This document shows positions 1 to 10,982 of a stretch of 64,000 nt of DNA, in pieces. The notes beneath the pieces are model-generated. The model saw only the letters and a list, made by a program, of their open reading frames with translations. It searched no databases and had not been told where the DNA came from. Location of the stretch: the NCBI GenBank assembly GCA_023374045.1, contig CM041777.1, positions 86,732,300-86,796,299 of the forward strand. Direction: 5' to 3'. Both the position numbers and the translations under genes were made by a program. The stretch is from Limonium bicolor (taxonomy: Eukaryota > Streptophyta > Magnoliopsida > Caryophyllales > Plumbaginaceae). The first letter of the stretch is position 1. Every line of letters starts with the position of its first letter.

Positions 1-669
1 CTCATCACAAGCAATGCCAAGCTTAAGAACGAGATCCATTGGTGAAATAGCTGGCCGACAAACACTCTCACTTGCCTCACATGACAAGTATGTGATATAC
101 TTTTGTTAACGGATAAAGATGCCTTGAGAGCGAGAAACTTCTATTCCACGAAATATTTGCGAGAGACAAGATACTTTATCTCAAACTTTGATTTGAGCTA
201 TTCTTCTAGACATTGTTTCTCAGCTAGATCATTGTCGATAACAATAATGACATTAACATATACAGGGAGAATAGTCACTTCCCCTAGGCGAGATTGCTTG
301 AACAACAAAGTATGATCACCCTCACTTTGACTATAGTCAGCAAAGTGAACAACATAGGTAAAATGGTCAAACCAAGCTTGAAATGATTGCTTGAGACTAT
401 AGAAAGCCTTTTTTTATTTGACTCATTTTGGTAGAGGAAAAATCATCATTGAAGCTTGGGGGAATGCACATGTAGATCGCATCATGTAAGTCACCATGGA
501 GGAAGGCATCCTTGGCATCAAATTGTGATAGTGGCCAATCAAAGTGAGATGCCAAGAATTAGAGAATGCTGACAGTAATGAGCTTGGTCACACGAGCACA
601 AGACTTCTGATAGTCAATCCTATACGTTTGAGTATACCCTTTAGCCATAAGGCGCGCATTTATACCTTT
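1..669 (-). pseudogene. Ty1-copia reverse transcriptase fragment (left part of a split element)
   Basis: Read on the minus strand this encodes degenerate copia reverse transcriptase. The order is a lysine-rich 'MAKGYTQTY' block, then 'HFDWPLSQFDAKDAFLHGDLHD', then later RT sequence with several stops and shifts. The 5'-ward continuation of the same pol gene (block 'NCKWIF' and upstream) lies at 10988-12700. The split falls inside the ERYKAR-type codons and is caused by the element inserted at 670-10982. The 5-bp duplication ccttt (665-669 and 10983-10987) marks the insertion. The element runs off the left edge of the window. It is clearly dead. Confidence 0.88.
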
Positions 670-914
670 TGATAAGTGCGGAATTTATCCATATTTCTAT
701 GCTTAATTCGATTAATATGTAATTGGATTATGTGATAAATTCACTTACTTATGTGCTAAATTATATTATATGCGAAGAACTCCACTTATTTAGGGTTTTA
801 TGCTTAAACAGGTAAAAATACCAAAGAAAAGGGTTCAGAAACGCGTGCCGAGAGCTTAAAGTTCAAGACGGGACAAAACTGAGGCAAAAACGAGCCTTCT
901 GGTGGATTTTGGGT

Positions 915-1110
915 ATAGTCCGGGTCTTTGACCGGACTTGTAGACCCGGATCAACCCCGGGACAATCATTCTGTCAAGTTTTAGGTGTGGTCTGAGTATG
1001 TGTTCGGATTTACACACCCGGACCACACAAGAGCGTCACTTACTACTAATTTTATCACCTGGTCCGGGTATTTGTGCAGACTTATAAACCCGGACCGGCT
1101 ATGCAAACCC
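915..1110. repeat. Palindromic module array in the 5' LTR (three units)
   Basis: Three inverted-repeat units of about 40 bp are centred near 937, 1005 and 1078. Each has the form gtccgggt...acccggac around a short centre, and they are spaced about 70 bp apart. The 3' LTR has degraded equivalents at about 9617-9830, including an extra segment that copy 1 lacks. Related arrays occur in other LTRs at 42457-42640, 46396-46800 and 54390-54675. Confidence 0.75.
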
Positions 1111-1173
1111 GAACGCAAACCCGAACCAAACTAATAGAGGCACGTGTCGTTCTGATAAGTGAAGAAAGAAGAG

Positions 1174-1182
1174 TATAAATAG
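1174..1182 (+). promoter_or_regulatory. LTR TATA box
   Basis: The string gagTATAAATAgg lies about 505 bp into the LTR, downstream of the palindromic array. The same context is conserved in the 3' LTR at 9918-9925, so it is the likely core promoter of the element. The transcription start cannot be read from sequence alone. Confidence 0.6.
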
Positions 1183-1923
1183 GTTATTATTATCAGCCGA
1201 TGGAGATATCTTCGATCGACGACATTAGACAGAACCGTAACCCTAACCGCAGACAGAGAGAGAAACGCGGGGATACAGGAGCAGAAGACGGAGTTGTTAT
1301 TCGTTATCAATTCTACAACAATTAGATGATGTTTTCTAGTCTCTAAAGCATTGTTACTATTTCTTTGTCTCCTATGTCTGAGTAGTCGTTAGAATTCTGG
1401 TTTGCTATGAACAACTAGTTTATTATTTTGCTTCCTGAGTTGTTAATCTATTCCTTATTCTTTATTGATTTCTCTTATGATTAATTATTGCTTGAGTTTT
1501 TCTGGTATGAATTACTTACAAGTGAGAACTACGGCGTTCATTAGACCATATGAATATTATCAATGAAACTAGAGATGGAAATTCCTCAGAATTAGCTGTC
1601 TAAAAACCAGATGAATCTTGAACGCTATTAGTTAATTAGTAAATTCGTAACGAGAGTTAGGATTTAGGAATTGTTAGTAAGGATCTATCTTGCGGAAGAC
1701 CGGTAGATTAATTTAATCTGAGGTTGCAATCTAAAATTTAGAACACACTAATGAAGGGAATTGATAAACTAGGGAGAAGTAGTAAACCAGGATTCCCCTT
1801 TTAGAATTGTTAGAAGATCACCTTTATTTGTTTTAGTTTAATTAATCATTTAGTTTCTGCATCCAAACCCCCAATTTATTATTGTTATTTTTCCTTAGTT
1901 TATTAGTTAGTTAGATTAAAGAT

Positions 1924-2114
1924 TGTTGTTAGACCAACGTAACTATGTAATGGGCCTTGGGCCTTACTCTTTTATCCTTTTTCCTGTACATACTTAATAA
2001 GGGTATACTTGTAAATTAGGCTAGTTAGCTTATTCTTTAAGCCACCTTTCCTTATAAATAAGGTTGTAATTCTTCTTGTTAACACACATCAATAAGAAGT
2101 ATCTTCTATCAACA
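1924..2114 (+). repeat. Copia 5' LTR
   Basis: It starts tgttgttagacc and ends atcaaca. It matches 5502-5689 nearly base for base apart from a few substitutions and small indels, including the repeated 'gggccttgggcctta' block and a cttataaata TATA-like site near 2051. Confidence 0.92.
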
Positions 2115-2128
2115 TGGTATCAAGAGCC
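2115..2128 (+). other. Primer binding site (tRNA-iMet type) of the nested copia element
   Basis: The string tggtatcaagagcc directly abuts the 5' LTR. It matches the plant initiator tRNA-Met complement tggtatcagagc with one extra base. Confidence 0.88.
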
Positions 2129-2184
2129 AAATTTTTTTCAAAACACTCTCAAACCCTAAACCCTAGACTTCTATACTATAAACT

Positions 2185-2310
2185 CAAACCCTAACTAGTA
2201 CCGAACTGACGACAGCGGCCTGACGGCAGATTGACAACGGCCTGACTATGGCGGACTGACGGCAAATTGACAACGGCCTGACAACGGCGGACTGACGACC
2301 TCCTTTCCGG
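2185..2310. repeat. Short tandem repeat in the copia leader
   Basis: Imperfect 20-45-bp units built from 'cggcctgac', 'gcggactgacg' and 'attgacaa' are repeated about three times between the primer site and the first coding remnants. No coding function is evident, and open frames across it are by-products of the repeat. Confidence 0.6.
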
Positions 2311-2575
2311 CGTATTGCGTTCTCTGGGCGCTCTTCTTCCTCCTCGATTGTCTGCTTGCGCAGCGCAACTGACGTTGCCCTTCTTTGACTGCACCACCCT
2401 CCGTCATCTGCGTGCATGGTGTTCTAACGGACGTGATCTTATGTCCGTCAATATCTATGCGCCTTGAACTGGTCCAAAACAATTTCTTTAAACTGGTGCT
2501 GTTAGGGCTACCCTAATTCGGTTCTACCTCAACCAAGTTCTTCTAAGGGTTTATTATACCCGTCTTTCTCGTTGT

Positions 2576-5490
2576 GTGCCTATCATGGCAAAAGATTCTT
2601 CTTCAGATTATGGTGTTACTAACACCTTCACCACTCCTATCACTCCTGCTGAGATGAATAAATATCGCATGATGTTACAATCTCTTAAGATCTCTACCAA
2701 ATCTGGTTATAGCTCGCTTACAGCTCCTTATTCTCTTCATTCATCACACCAATCCTCTACTCTACAATGGATTCTAGATTCTGGAGCTACCACTCATATG
2801 ACATCTGTTTCTTCTCTCCTTACTATCGTCCTTGCTATACTCCTGAGACCATTACTACTGCAAATGGTGTGTCAACTGCTATCGCAAGACTCGGGGATGT
2901 TGTCTTATCGGATAGCATTCAACTTAAGGAAACCTTGCATGTTCCGGGGTTTGCTATGAATCTTGCTTCCATACACAAACTCACTACTGACCTTGGCTAC
3001 TTTGCTGTTTTCTTTCTGTCTTATTGTATTTTGTAAGATCTATGCACGGGGAAGGTGATTGGAACTGCTAACTAGCAGGATGGGTTGTACTACCTAAATA
3101 TACCTGTTGTCCTCAATGTTCCAAAAGCTCTTGTCACTACTTCGGATACCACCAACACTATTTGGCTTTACCATAGGCGTTTTGGTCACCCATCTTTTCA
3201 TACCCTAAAGCCAATGTTTCCTAAACTATTTACTAATATCGATGTTTCAGCTTTTCAATGTGATGTATGTGAACTTTCTAAACATTCTCGAACACAATTT
3301 GCTCCAAGTAATACAAGAAGCACCATTCCTTTTGCACTCATTCATAGTGATGTGTGGGGTCCTTCTGTTGCTAATATCTCAGGGGCACGATGGTTCGTTA
3401 CTTTTATTAATGATTGTACTCGGTTTATATGGGTTTTCTTGATGAAACACAAAAGTGAGGTCAGTACTATAATTCCCATATTTTGTACCATGGTTCAAAC
3501 ACAATTTTCCACCACCATAAAACGTTTCCGCACTGACAACGCTACAAATTACTTCAATCAGACCATCACTTCCTATTTTCACTCACAAAGTATCATTCAT
3601 GAATCTTCTTGTCCTTACACTCCTTGACAAAATGGGTTAGCTGAGCGAAAGAACCGTCACCTTCTTGAAATGAGTAGAGCCCTTCTTTTTCAAACTTATA
3701 TGCCTAAACAGTACTGGGGCGAAGCTACTAAGACCGCATGTCATCTGATCAACAAACTATCTACTCGGGTACTTCAGAATAAATCTCCTCTGGAATGTCT
3801 TCACATTTTCCACTACACAAATTTTCTGCTGACCTCGACTTACGGGTGTTTGGGTGCACTGTCTTCACACATGTTCGCACACCTCACCGAGGGAAGTTGG
3901 ATCCTAGATCGACCAAGTGTCTTTTTGGGTTATTCTCCTACTCAAAAAGGATACAAATGCTATGACCCCACTACAATAAAGCATTATGTTACTGCTGATG
4001 CTACCTTTCATGAACAAACACCTTCCTACTCATCCTCATCTACCCCTGATCCTACACCTATTTCACATACCAAACCTCTCCAACAAAATCCAACTTATAC
4101 TATTACTCTTCCCCCACCAGCTCCTCAGAAAATGCCACCACCTCCACAACAAGATCAACCACCCTCACCTAACACTACCCCCGGAGATCAGCCTTTGGCT
4201 CCTCCGATTGTGCGGGTATATTCGAGAGATCACCAATCCACACCATGGCTGACACAGGACCAATTGTCCCCCTCAGATAATGATACTGATACTAATACTT
4301 CTTCTCCCCCTATTGCCCTGCGCAAAGCTGTTCGTCAATGCACAAAGAAATCTGTTTATCCTCTGGCTAATTTTGTGACATTTGACAACTTCTCACCATC
4401 TCATGCATTGTTTGTCAAAAACCTTAATAACATTCAAATACCCAAAAATGTCTCTGAGGCATTGAACCACACTGAATGGCGCAAAGCAATGGAGGAAGAA
4501 ATCAAGGCTCTGAAAAAAAAAAATCAAACTTGGGCTATTGTTCCTAAACCTCCTGGCAAACAAATTGTTGACTGCAGGTGGATCTTCAACCTCCAGTTTA
4601 ATGCAGATGGATCTTTTGAGCGGTACAAAGCCCGGCTTGTGGCTAAAGGGAACACTCAAACTTATGGGATAGACTACCAAGAGACTTTTGCACCAATTGC
4701 CAAACTCAACACTATTTGTATTCTCTTATCTTTGGCTGCCCATTTTGATTGGCCACTTGCTCAGTTTGATGTTAAGAGTGTGTTTCTACATGGGGAATTG
4801 CATGATGAGATATATTTGCGAGTTCCTCCAGGTTTTAATGATGCATCTAACTCTACTAAGGTTTGTATGGACTCAACCTGACATTGCGTATATGGTAAAT
4901 GTTCTTAGTCAGTTTACGCATGACCCTAGAAAAACTCACCTTGAGGCCGCATATAGGGTTTTGCACTATCTAAAAGGAGCACCAGGACAAGGAATACTTT
5001 TTAAAAAGGGGAACCTATTGACAGTCCAATGTTTCACTGATGCTGACTATGGTGGTTCCCTTGTTGATCGGTGATCCACTTGTTTCTAGGCGGTAATCTG
5101 GTGACATGGAGGAGCAAGAAGTAGAACGTGGTTGCTAGGTCATCTACTGAATCGAAATTGAGAGCACTTGCTCATGGTCTATGCGAACTCTTATGGGTTC
5201 GTACCATTTTTCTCACAGATTTGCGAATCAAATGGACAGACCCTATGGAGTTGAGATGTGACAACAAATCTGCAATAAGCATAGCTCACAATCCAATTCA
5301 ACATGATAAGACCAAGCACATTGAGATTGATCGGTTCTTCATCAAAGAAAAGGTGGAGGAAGGTTAGATCAACCTAAACTACATTCCTTCTGAAGACCGA
5401 GTTGCTGATGTCTTCACAAAACCTCTACACAGTCCTAGGTTCCATAGACTTATCTCCAAGTTGGGAATGCAAGATATTTACAAACCCAAC
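2576..5490 (+). pseudogene. Copia gag-pol remnant (protease, integrase, partial RT, RNase H)
   Basis: Domains appear in the usual copia order. A protease signature (WILDSGATTHMT) lies near 2767-2810. The GAG-pre-integrase region is near 3160-3300 (H and CxxC pattern). The integrase core starts with 'HSDVWGP' near 3340, followed by the 'NGLAERKNRHLLE' block near 3630. RT runs from 'EWRKAMEEEI' near 4474 to 'VPPGFND' near 4845. RNase H starts with 'DADYGGS' near 5040 and ends with the 'FTKPL' tail near 5415. Breaks visible: an in-frame TGA at 3625-3627 inside integrase, loss of the central RT including the YVDD motif (sequence jumps at about 4860 from early RT to 'TQPDIAY'), stops near 5072 and 5366, and almost no gag. 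It cannot encode a working polyprotein. Confidence 0.92.
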
Positions 5491-5501
5491 TTGAGGGGGG
5501 G

Positions 5502-5689
5502 TGTTGTTAAACCTACTTAACTATGTATTGGGCCTTGGGCCTTATTCTTTTATCCTTTTTCCTGTACATACTTAATAAGGGTATACTTATAAATTAGGCT
5601 AGTTAGCTTATTCTTTAAGCCACCATTCCTTATAAATAAAATTGTAATTCTTCTTGTTAACACACATCAATAAGTATCTTTTATCAACA
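5502..5689 (+). repeat. Copia 3' LTR
   Basis: Partner of 1924-2114, preceded by a polypurine tract (gag followed by a G-run, about 5493-5501). It ends tatcaaca and is followed by the aagac target duplication. Confidence 0.92.
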
Positions 5690-5803
5690 AAGACTCAAAG
5701 TAGAAACTATCTCCTTGATTCGATAACCTAGGGAATATTTTCTAGGAAAACTTGCTACGACAGACCAGTACACTTGCTGACGATTTAACCTGTTCAAGCT
5801 TTT

Positions 5804-5820
5804 AGCATCGTTGCCGGGGA
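5804..5820 (+). other. Probable primer binding site (tRNA-Asp type)
   Basis: The string agcatcgttgccgggga resembles the tRNA-Asp 3'-end complement used by many plant gypsy elements, with changes at its 5' end. It lies 8 bp after the LTR end. Confidence 0.6.
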
Positions 5821-6331
5821 GGCACGGTTATTTAGTTTAGTCTTTATTCTATTATTATTTTATTATTTTGTTTTGTTTGTTTTTGTTTATTTTCATTTTA
5901 TGTTATTTTGTTTAATTGTAACTGATTGGTTTTACATTTAATTTTGTTTGTTTGATTGTTTTTATTTTTTAAAGTTATTTTGTTTTTAGGATTTGCATTT
6001 GTTTAGGTTTATCTTACTTTATTTTAATTTCTAAGATTTTTATTTTGCTATAATAGTTTAATTTCCGTTTAGTTAAGTTTTGTTTTTTTTTATTTTTTAT
6101 TTGTTTATGTTCTCTTTCGTTTGATTTTGTTTTGTTATAGTCTTTCTTTTATTTGTTTATTTTTATTTTATTGTTGTTTCTTTTATTTTTATTTATAAGA
6201 TTTTGTTTAGTTTGATTTTATTTACCTTTGCATTCATTGTTGTTTTTATTTATTTTATTGTTATGTACATATTTTCATTTTCTTCTTTATGTCTATAATT
6301 TATTTTTCTTTTTCTTTCCAAGTACTCTGAT

Positions 6332-7031
6332 CTGATGGCAGGACATTATAATCTGCCAGGAGGTTGGTCAGGATATTACAACCAAAAGGTTGTGTGTGAG
6401 GTGTGGAGAAGACCACGAGCTTGCTTACTGTCCATTCTCTTCTGGATTGGAGGATGCAATAAGAGATTTGATATCGTCTTGCCCTCGAATGCCAGACATG
6501 TGGAGGGAACTATGAGAGGTCTCATTACCCAGTTAACTATTCTAGTTTGGAGGACGACATGATAGATTTCTTATCGAAATGCAAAGCAAGTTCAGCTAGG
6601 AATGAGGCCCTCATGACAAGTGAGGAAGCCTTGGGAGCTCAAATAGTTCACCAGCTTAAATGTGAAACTGTCTATGAGGTAGAACAACCTACTGCAGTAG
6701 CTGTCTGGGGTGGTATGCAGCTTGATCCGACGATCCCTAAAGTTGCTAACACACCTGAGGTGGAGATCATGGAGACCAGAGCTAGAGATTGAGCGAGTTA
6801 GTGAAGCTACACAGTTAGAAAATGATCCAATGTGTGATGCTACCCGGTTTATTCCTTCTCCACCCCTACCTGAGCCAGAGTCTTCCAGTCAACCTCCAGC
6901 TTGCACCTGTAGACAAACCGTTAGAGAAAAGTTACCTCATCAATTTCAAGGAGCCCTTGACTCCTGTTGAAGTTGATTTTTCTACAGGTTTATCCTTTGA
7001 GCTTCCACCGGACAAATGTATACATCCTTGA
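6332..7031 (+). pseudogene. Degenerate gag-like region with a CCHC zinc knuckle
   Basis: Near 6388-6440 one frame reads a C-x2-C-x3-H-x4-C knuckle (CVRCGEDHELAYC), as in the nucleocapsid part of gypsy gag. It is not in the same frame as the flanking open stretches: ATG at 6335 ending 6562, 6547-6792, then a different frame to about 7031. This is therefore a frame-shifted gag remnant. The rest of the predicted sequence is not recognisable. Confidence 0.5.
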
Positions 7032-7384
7032 CTTTGAGATGAAGACCTACGAAATTTTGATCCTCACTTCAAGGACCACCCACCTCAACACAACCACCTA
7101 ACGCATGAATGGTGGAGTTTGCACTGTTATATTTGGAGTGTTGAGGTTTTATTTTCGTTTGATCAGAATCACTTTATGAAGATATATGATAGCCACCCCA
7201 TCTACCTTTGGCGCCCACATCGACGTTCATATTCAATCCTGGATGACCACAAGGGTATGGTTTAGTCAAAGACGTTACAGAGCAGTTGACTGGGAGGCAA
7301 CCAGTGTTAAATTTTGTTAGATTTTATTTTCTGTATTAATGTCTTTCTGTAGTTATTTTCCTGGTTCTATTGTCTTTTAATATT

Positions 7385-7796
7385 GGGAAAATTCACGAGA
7401 TACCCCTGTTTTCTTTCGTAATTCACAATATACCCCTGTGATTTTAGTAATTCAACTTTAAACATGCTTAAATGTTGTCCAAAGTTGATGAAACTTTACA
7501 TGGACAATGCTAAAGTGTTATATTTTGGTCCAATATCAAATTTGAATCTTTTTAAACTCACAGGTGACCTGTGGGACCCAATGAATATGTGACTATTTAT
7601 TGGGTCCCACAGGTCACATGTGAGCTTAAAAAACTTCAAATTTGATATTGGACCAAAATATAACACTTTAGCATTGTTCATGTAAAGTTTCATCAATTTT
7701 GGACTACATTTAAGCATGTTTAAAGTTAAATTACTAAAATCAAAGGGGTATATTGTGAATTACGAAAGAAAACAGGGGTATCTCGTGAATTTTCCC
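7385..7796. mobile_element. Foldback MITE, family A, copy 1
   Basis: A nearly complete 412-bp palindrome beginning gggaaaattcacgagata and ending with its complement. It is flanked by the 9-bp duplication tttaatatt (7376-7384 and 7797-7805). A 9-bp duplication with long inverted repeats suggests a Mutator-derived MITE. Copies 2 and 3 are at 59315-59720 and 61034-61445, and a diverged relative is at 41116-44312. The small minus-strand open frame across it recurs in each copy only because the sequence does. Confidence 0.9.
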
Positions 7797-7945
7797 TTTA
7801 ATATTTAACTCCGCTGTGAAGTTTTGGTTGTTTCTGGTGTCTTTCTTTCATATGAATGCTTCATGTGGATATTGTAACCAAGCTAAGCTACTTGAGCAAA
7901 GCTCAAGTGTGGGGTCGTTCCTCTTGTGGCAACAACAAATTCTAG

Positions 7946-8378
7946 AAAAATTCTGAAATAACGCCCCACAACAAAAATATTACTCATATTAACCTCCAAC
8001 CAAAACTAATTTCTAAAATAACACTTCCGGGAGAAATCGTCTCTTCAAAAGACGATTTCATTAATTGTAGAAGCTGAAATCGTCTCTTCAAAAGACGATT
8101 TCACTTATTTCTAAGAAACTGAGAAATCATCTTTTGAAAAGACGATTTCTCTCTAAGTCAAACTGAACCATCGCAACGTTTCAACACTTGAAATTTTCTG
8201 AAGTGTTGGGTAATAGGTGAAATCGTCTTTTCAAAAGACGATTTCAATTTCAACAATTTGTGAAATTGTCTTTTGAAGAGAAGATTTCTCCCGGGAGTGT
8301 TATTTTAGGAATTAGTTTTGGTTGGAGGTTAATATGAGTAATATTTTTGTTGTGGAGTGTTATTTTGGACTTTTTTTC
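7946..8378. mobile_element. Foldback MITE carrying five internal palindromes
   Basis: Inverted arms of about 95 bp (about 7946-8040 and 8283-8378) share 'aataacactcc', 'caacaaaaatattactcat' and 'cctccaaccaaaacta'. Between them are five copies of a ~28-bp palindrome of the type gaaatcgtct...agacgatttc, at about 8032-8060, 8073-8103, 8121-8151, 8219-8247 and 8260-8290. I could not fix a target duplication. No coding content. Confidence 0.8.
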
Positions 8379-9371
8379 GGGCTTTTAGTCTATTTTCTTT
8401 TAACTTTAATTTTTTTTGTTTCAGACTCCTCTAATGTGTTTCCTTCGGACATAAATATTTTTTTTTGTTTTCTAGAATTTTTCACTCCTGTCTTGTCACA
8501 AAATGATGACATTGTTTAATATTAAGTGTGGGGTAGTAGGGAGTGACCTTCAATTATCACTTTCAGACCACTGATTTTTTATTGTTTACAGGTGATAAAT
8601 AATATGCTTCTCTTTGTCGTTAAATGTTGAATTTTGAGTGACAATGTTTATGGAAGTTTGAAATGACAACCTTAAAAAAAATTCTACTTAAAAGCTGTCT
8701 GATTAAATTATTTTTTAAAATTTATTATGAATTCTTAAATCTGATCGATTGGATAATTGTGAAGACTGAATGCGTTTAGCTTTGGACCTTGGGAATGATT
8801 CAAATGTTAGGAATGAAAGGTTAAGGCAAGGTACTCCTCTGATCAAAAATTTTCTAAACCAAATTAAGCCTCTTTTATCTAGTTATTAAGTCTTCGGGGT
8901 GTTTTATCACATATCTATCTAAGGTCTTGTCGTGGAGATAGTTGACCCAAAGCCGTTACAGGGATAAAGAGAAAGTCTGGGTGAAGGAACAACTAAGAAT
9001 CGTTTGTCTTTATTTCTTGAATAAGTAAAGTTTTTGCATGCAAAATATTTAATTGCAGTTTTTTTTAGTTTTTTATCATGAGTGTGTGGTGTTGAAAGGT
9101 ATTATGGAATAAGACTTTCCTTCACACCCCTTGTCATCCAAAAGAACAAGAATGAAATTGGTGGAAGGTCCTGAGTTAATCTGTGCTTCAGCTTCTGCAA
9201 TTCCGTTTATTCATGCTTTTATTAAAATTATTCTCTATAGCCTGTGTGCAAAAACTGATAGCTTAGAGCAGACTGATTTTTCTGATTGTCATTTTGTTTG
9301 TTTTCCTTCCGCTTATGTTTGATCCTAAAGTTCAGTGTTTCGGCAAGCAAAAGCTAAGTGTATGAGGTAGT

Positions 9372-10982
9372 TAATAAGTGCAGAATTTATTCATATTTTC
9401 ATGTTTAATTCGAATAATATGTTATTGGATTATGTGATAAATTCTCTTACTTATGTGCTAAATTATATTATATGTGAAGAACTCCCCTTACTTGTGGTTT
9501 TACACTTCAACAGGTACAAATACTGGAAAAAAGGGTTTAGAAACGCGTGCCGAAAGCTTAAGGTTCAAGATGAGATAAAACAGAGACAAAAATGAGCTTT
9601 CTGGTGGATTCTGGGTATGGTCCAGGTCTTTGTCCGGACTTGTAGACCCGGACCAACCTCGAGATAATCATTCTGTCAAGTTTCAGGTGTAGGCCGGGTA
9701 TGTGTCCAGATGTACATACCCAGACCACACGAGCGTCACTTACTGCTAATTGTATCACCTAATCCGGGTATTTGTGTAGATTTATAAACCCTGGACCAGG
9801 CTATTGTTCTTTCACGCGGACTTATTTTCAAGAATGGTCCGGGTATGCAAACCCAGACGCAAACCCGAACCAAACTAACAGAGGCGCGCATCGTTTTGAT
9901 AAGTGAAGAAAGAAGAGTATAAATAGTTTATTATTATCAGCCAATGGAGATATCTTCAATCGACGACATTAGACAGAACCATAGCCCTAGCCGCAGACAG
10001 AGAGAGAAATGCGGGGAGACAGGAGCAGAAGACAGAGTTGGGATTCGTCATCAGTTCTATAACAATTAGATGATGTTTTCTAATCTCTCAAGCATTGTTA
10101 TTATTTCTTTGCCTCCTATGTCTGAATAGTCATTAGATTTTGGTTTGCTATGGACAACTAGTTTATTATTTTGTTTCCTGAATTGTTAAATATAAATTTC
10201 GTACAGATTGTAGTTCTATTCTTTATTCTTTATTGATTTCTCTTGTAATTAATTATTGCTTGAATTTTTCTAGTATGAATTGTTTACAAGTGAGAAATGC
10301 GACATTCATTAGATTATAGGAATATTACCAGTGAAACTAGAGATGGAAATCCCTCAGGATTAGCTGTCTAGAAACCAGATGAATCATGAACGTTACTAGT
10401 TAATTAGTAAATTCATAACAAGAGTTAGGATATAGGAATTGCTAGTAAGAATTTATCTTGCGGGAGACCCGGTTTTAAATTAATTTAGATTTGAGGTTGC
10501 AATCTAGTATTTAGAGAACACTGGGGAAGAGAATTGATAAACTAGAAAGAAGTAGTAAACCAGGATTCCCCTTTTAGAATTGTTAGAAGATCACCTTTAT
10601 TTGTTTTAGTTTAATTAATCATTTACTTTCCGCATCCAAACCCCTAATTTATTATTGTTATTTTTCCTTAGTTTATTAGTTAGTTAGATTTAAGACGGAC
10701 GTGGTGGGTACTCTTTTTCCTCACTGAGCTTTTTCTCACTGGGTTTTGCTTAATGAGGTTTTAATGAGACCCGTTCACAAACCCGTCCATCTGGTTAACC
10801 AGGAACTTATTTTATTTTAATATAATGGCCTCACGGGCCGAATTATCTAAAAAAAATTAGTTAGTTAGATTTAAGACTCAAACTAGACAATGCCTCTTTA
10901 GTTCGATAACCTAGAGAATACTTTCTAAGAAGACTTGCTACGACAGACCAATACACTTGCTGATATACGATTTACCCATACA
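9372..10982 (+). mobile_element. 3' LTR of the LARD-like gypsy element
   Basis: It matches 670-1923 plus 5695-5796. It begins taataagtgc (the terminal TG has mutated), keeps the palindromic module region and TATA box (9918-9925), and ends ...cccataca at 10982. The 5-bp duplication ccttt follows. It holds a LINE-tail insertion (10697-10855). It also carries segments absent from copy 1 (near 9800-9840 and 10195-10225), so the two LTRs have diverged and the insertion is old. Confidence 0.85.
10697..10855 (+). mobile_element. 5'-truncated LINE tail
   Basis: A 159-bp insert in the LTR is flanked by a ~22-bp direct repeat (10675-10696 and 10856-10877, ending ttagatttaagac) and ends in an A-run. 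It contains the tail features 'ctctttttcctcactgagc', 'gttttaatgagacccg' and 'aatataatggcctcacgggcc', which I recognise from plant L1-type element 3' ends. The uninterrupted LTR 1 confirms the insertion. Confidence 0.8.

Larger units (their letters stand above)
1924..5689 (+). mobile_element. Deleted Ty1-copia element nested in the LTR
   Basis: The element has short LTRs (1924-2114 and 5502-5689, about 190 bp, TG...CA). Its tRNA-iMet primer site begins tggtatcaagagcc at 2115, directly after the LTR. A polypurine tract (gag plus G-run) ends at 5501, next to the 3' LTR. The target duplication is aagat/aagac (1919-1923 and 5690-5694). The uninterrupted site survives in the 3' LTR of the host element near 10873, which confirms the boundaries. 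Most of gag and the RT catalytic core are missing, so it is non-autonomous. Confidence 0.93.
670..5796 (+). mobile_element. 5' LTR of a non-autonomous gypsy-type (LARD-like) element, interrupted by a copia element
   Basis: The LTR begins TGATAAGTGC at 670 and ends ...ttca at 5796. Its sequence is 670-1923 plus 5695-5796, about 1.36 kb once the copia insertion is removed. The matching 3' LTR is 9372-10982. Shared blocks include the first 170 bp, the palindromic module array, the TATA region, and the end block 'cttgctacgacagacca'. The sequence just after the LTR (5804-5820, ending gttgccgggga) resembles a tRNA-Asp-type primer binding site, as used by Athila/Tat-group gypsy elements. The family assignment is an inference from that site and the LTR type. 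Confidence 0.85.
5797..9371 (+). mobile_element. Internal region of the LARD-like gypsy element
   Basis: After the primer-site-like stretch at 5804-5820 comes a very T-rich leader (5830-6320), typical of Athila/Tat-type elements. A gag-like remnant follows, then non-coding DNA with two inserted foldback MITEs (7385-7796 and 7946-8378). No protease, RT, integrase or RNase H was found, so the element depended on a partner. Short 'aagtgtggggt' blocks recur near 7905 and 8524. The rest of 8540-9371 shows no recognisable gene. Confidence 0.7.

Noticed and set aside
8032..8290. CRISPR-like array of palindromes
   Set aside because: Spacing is irregular, units are palindromic and enclosed in a MITE inverted repeat, and the DNA is plant nuclear.
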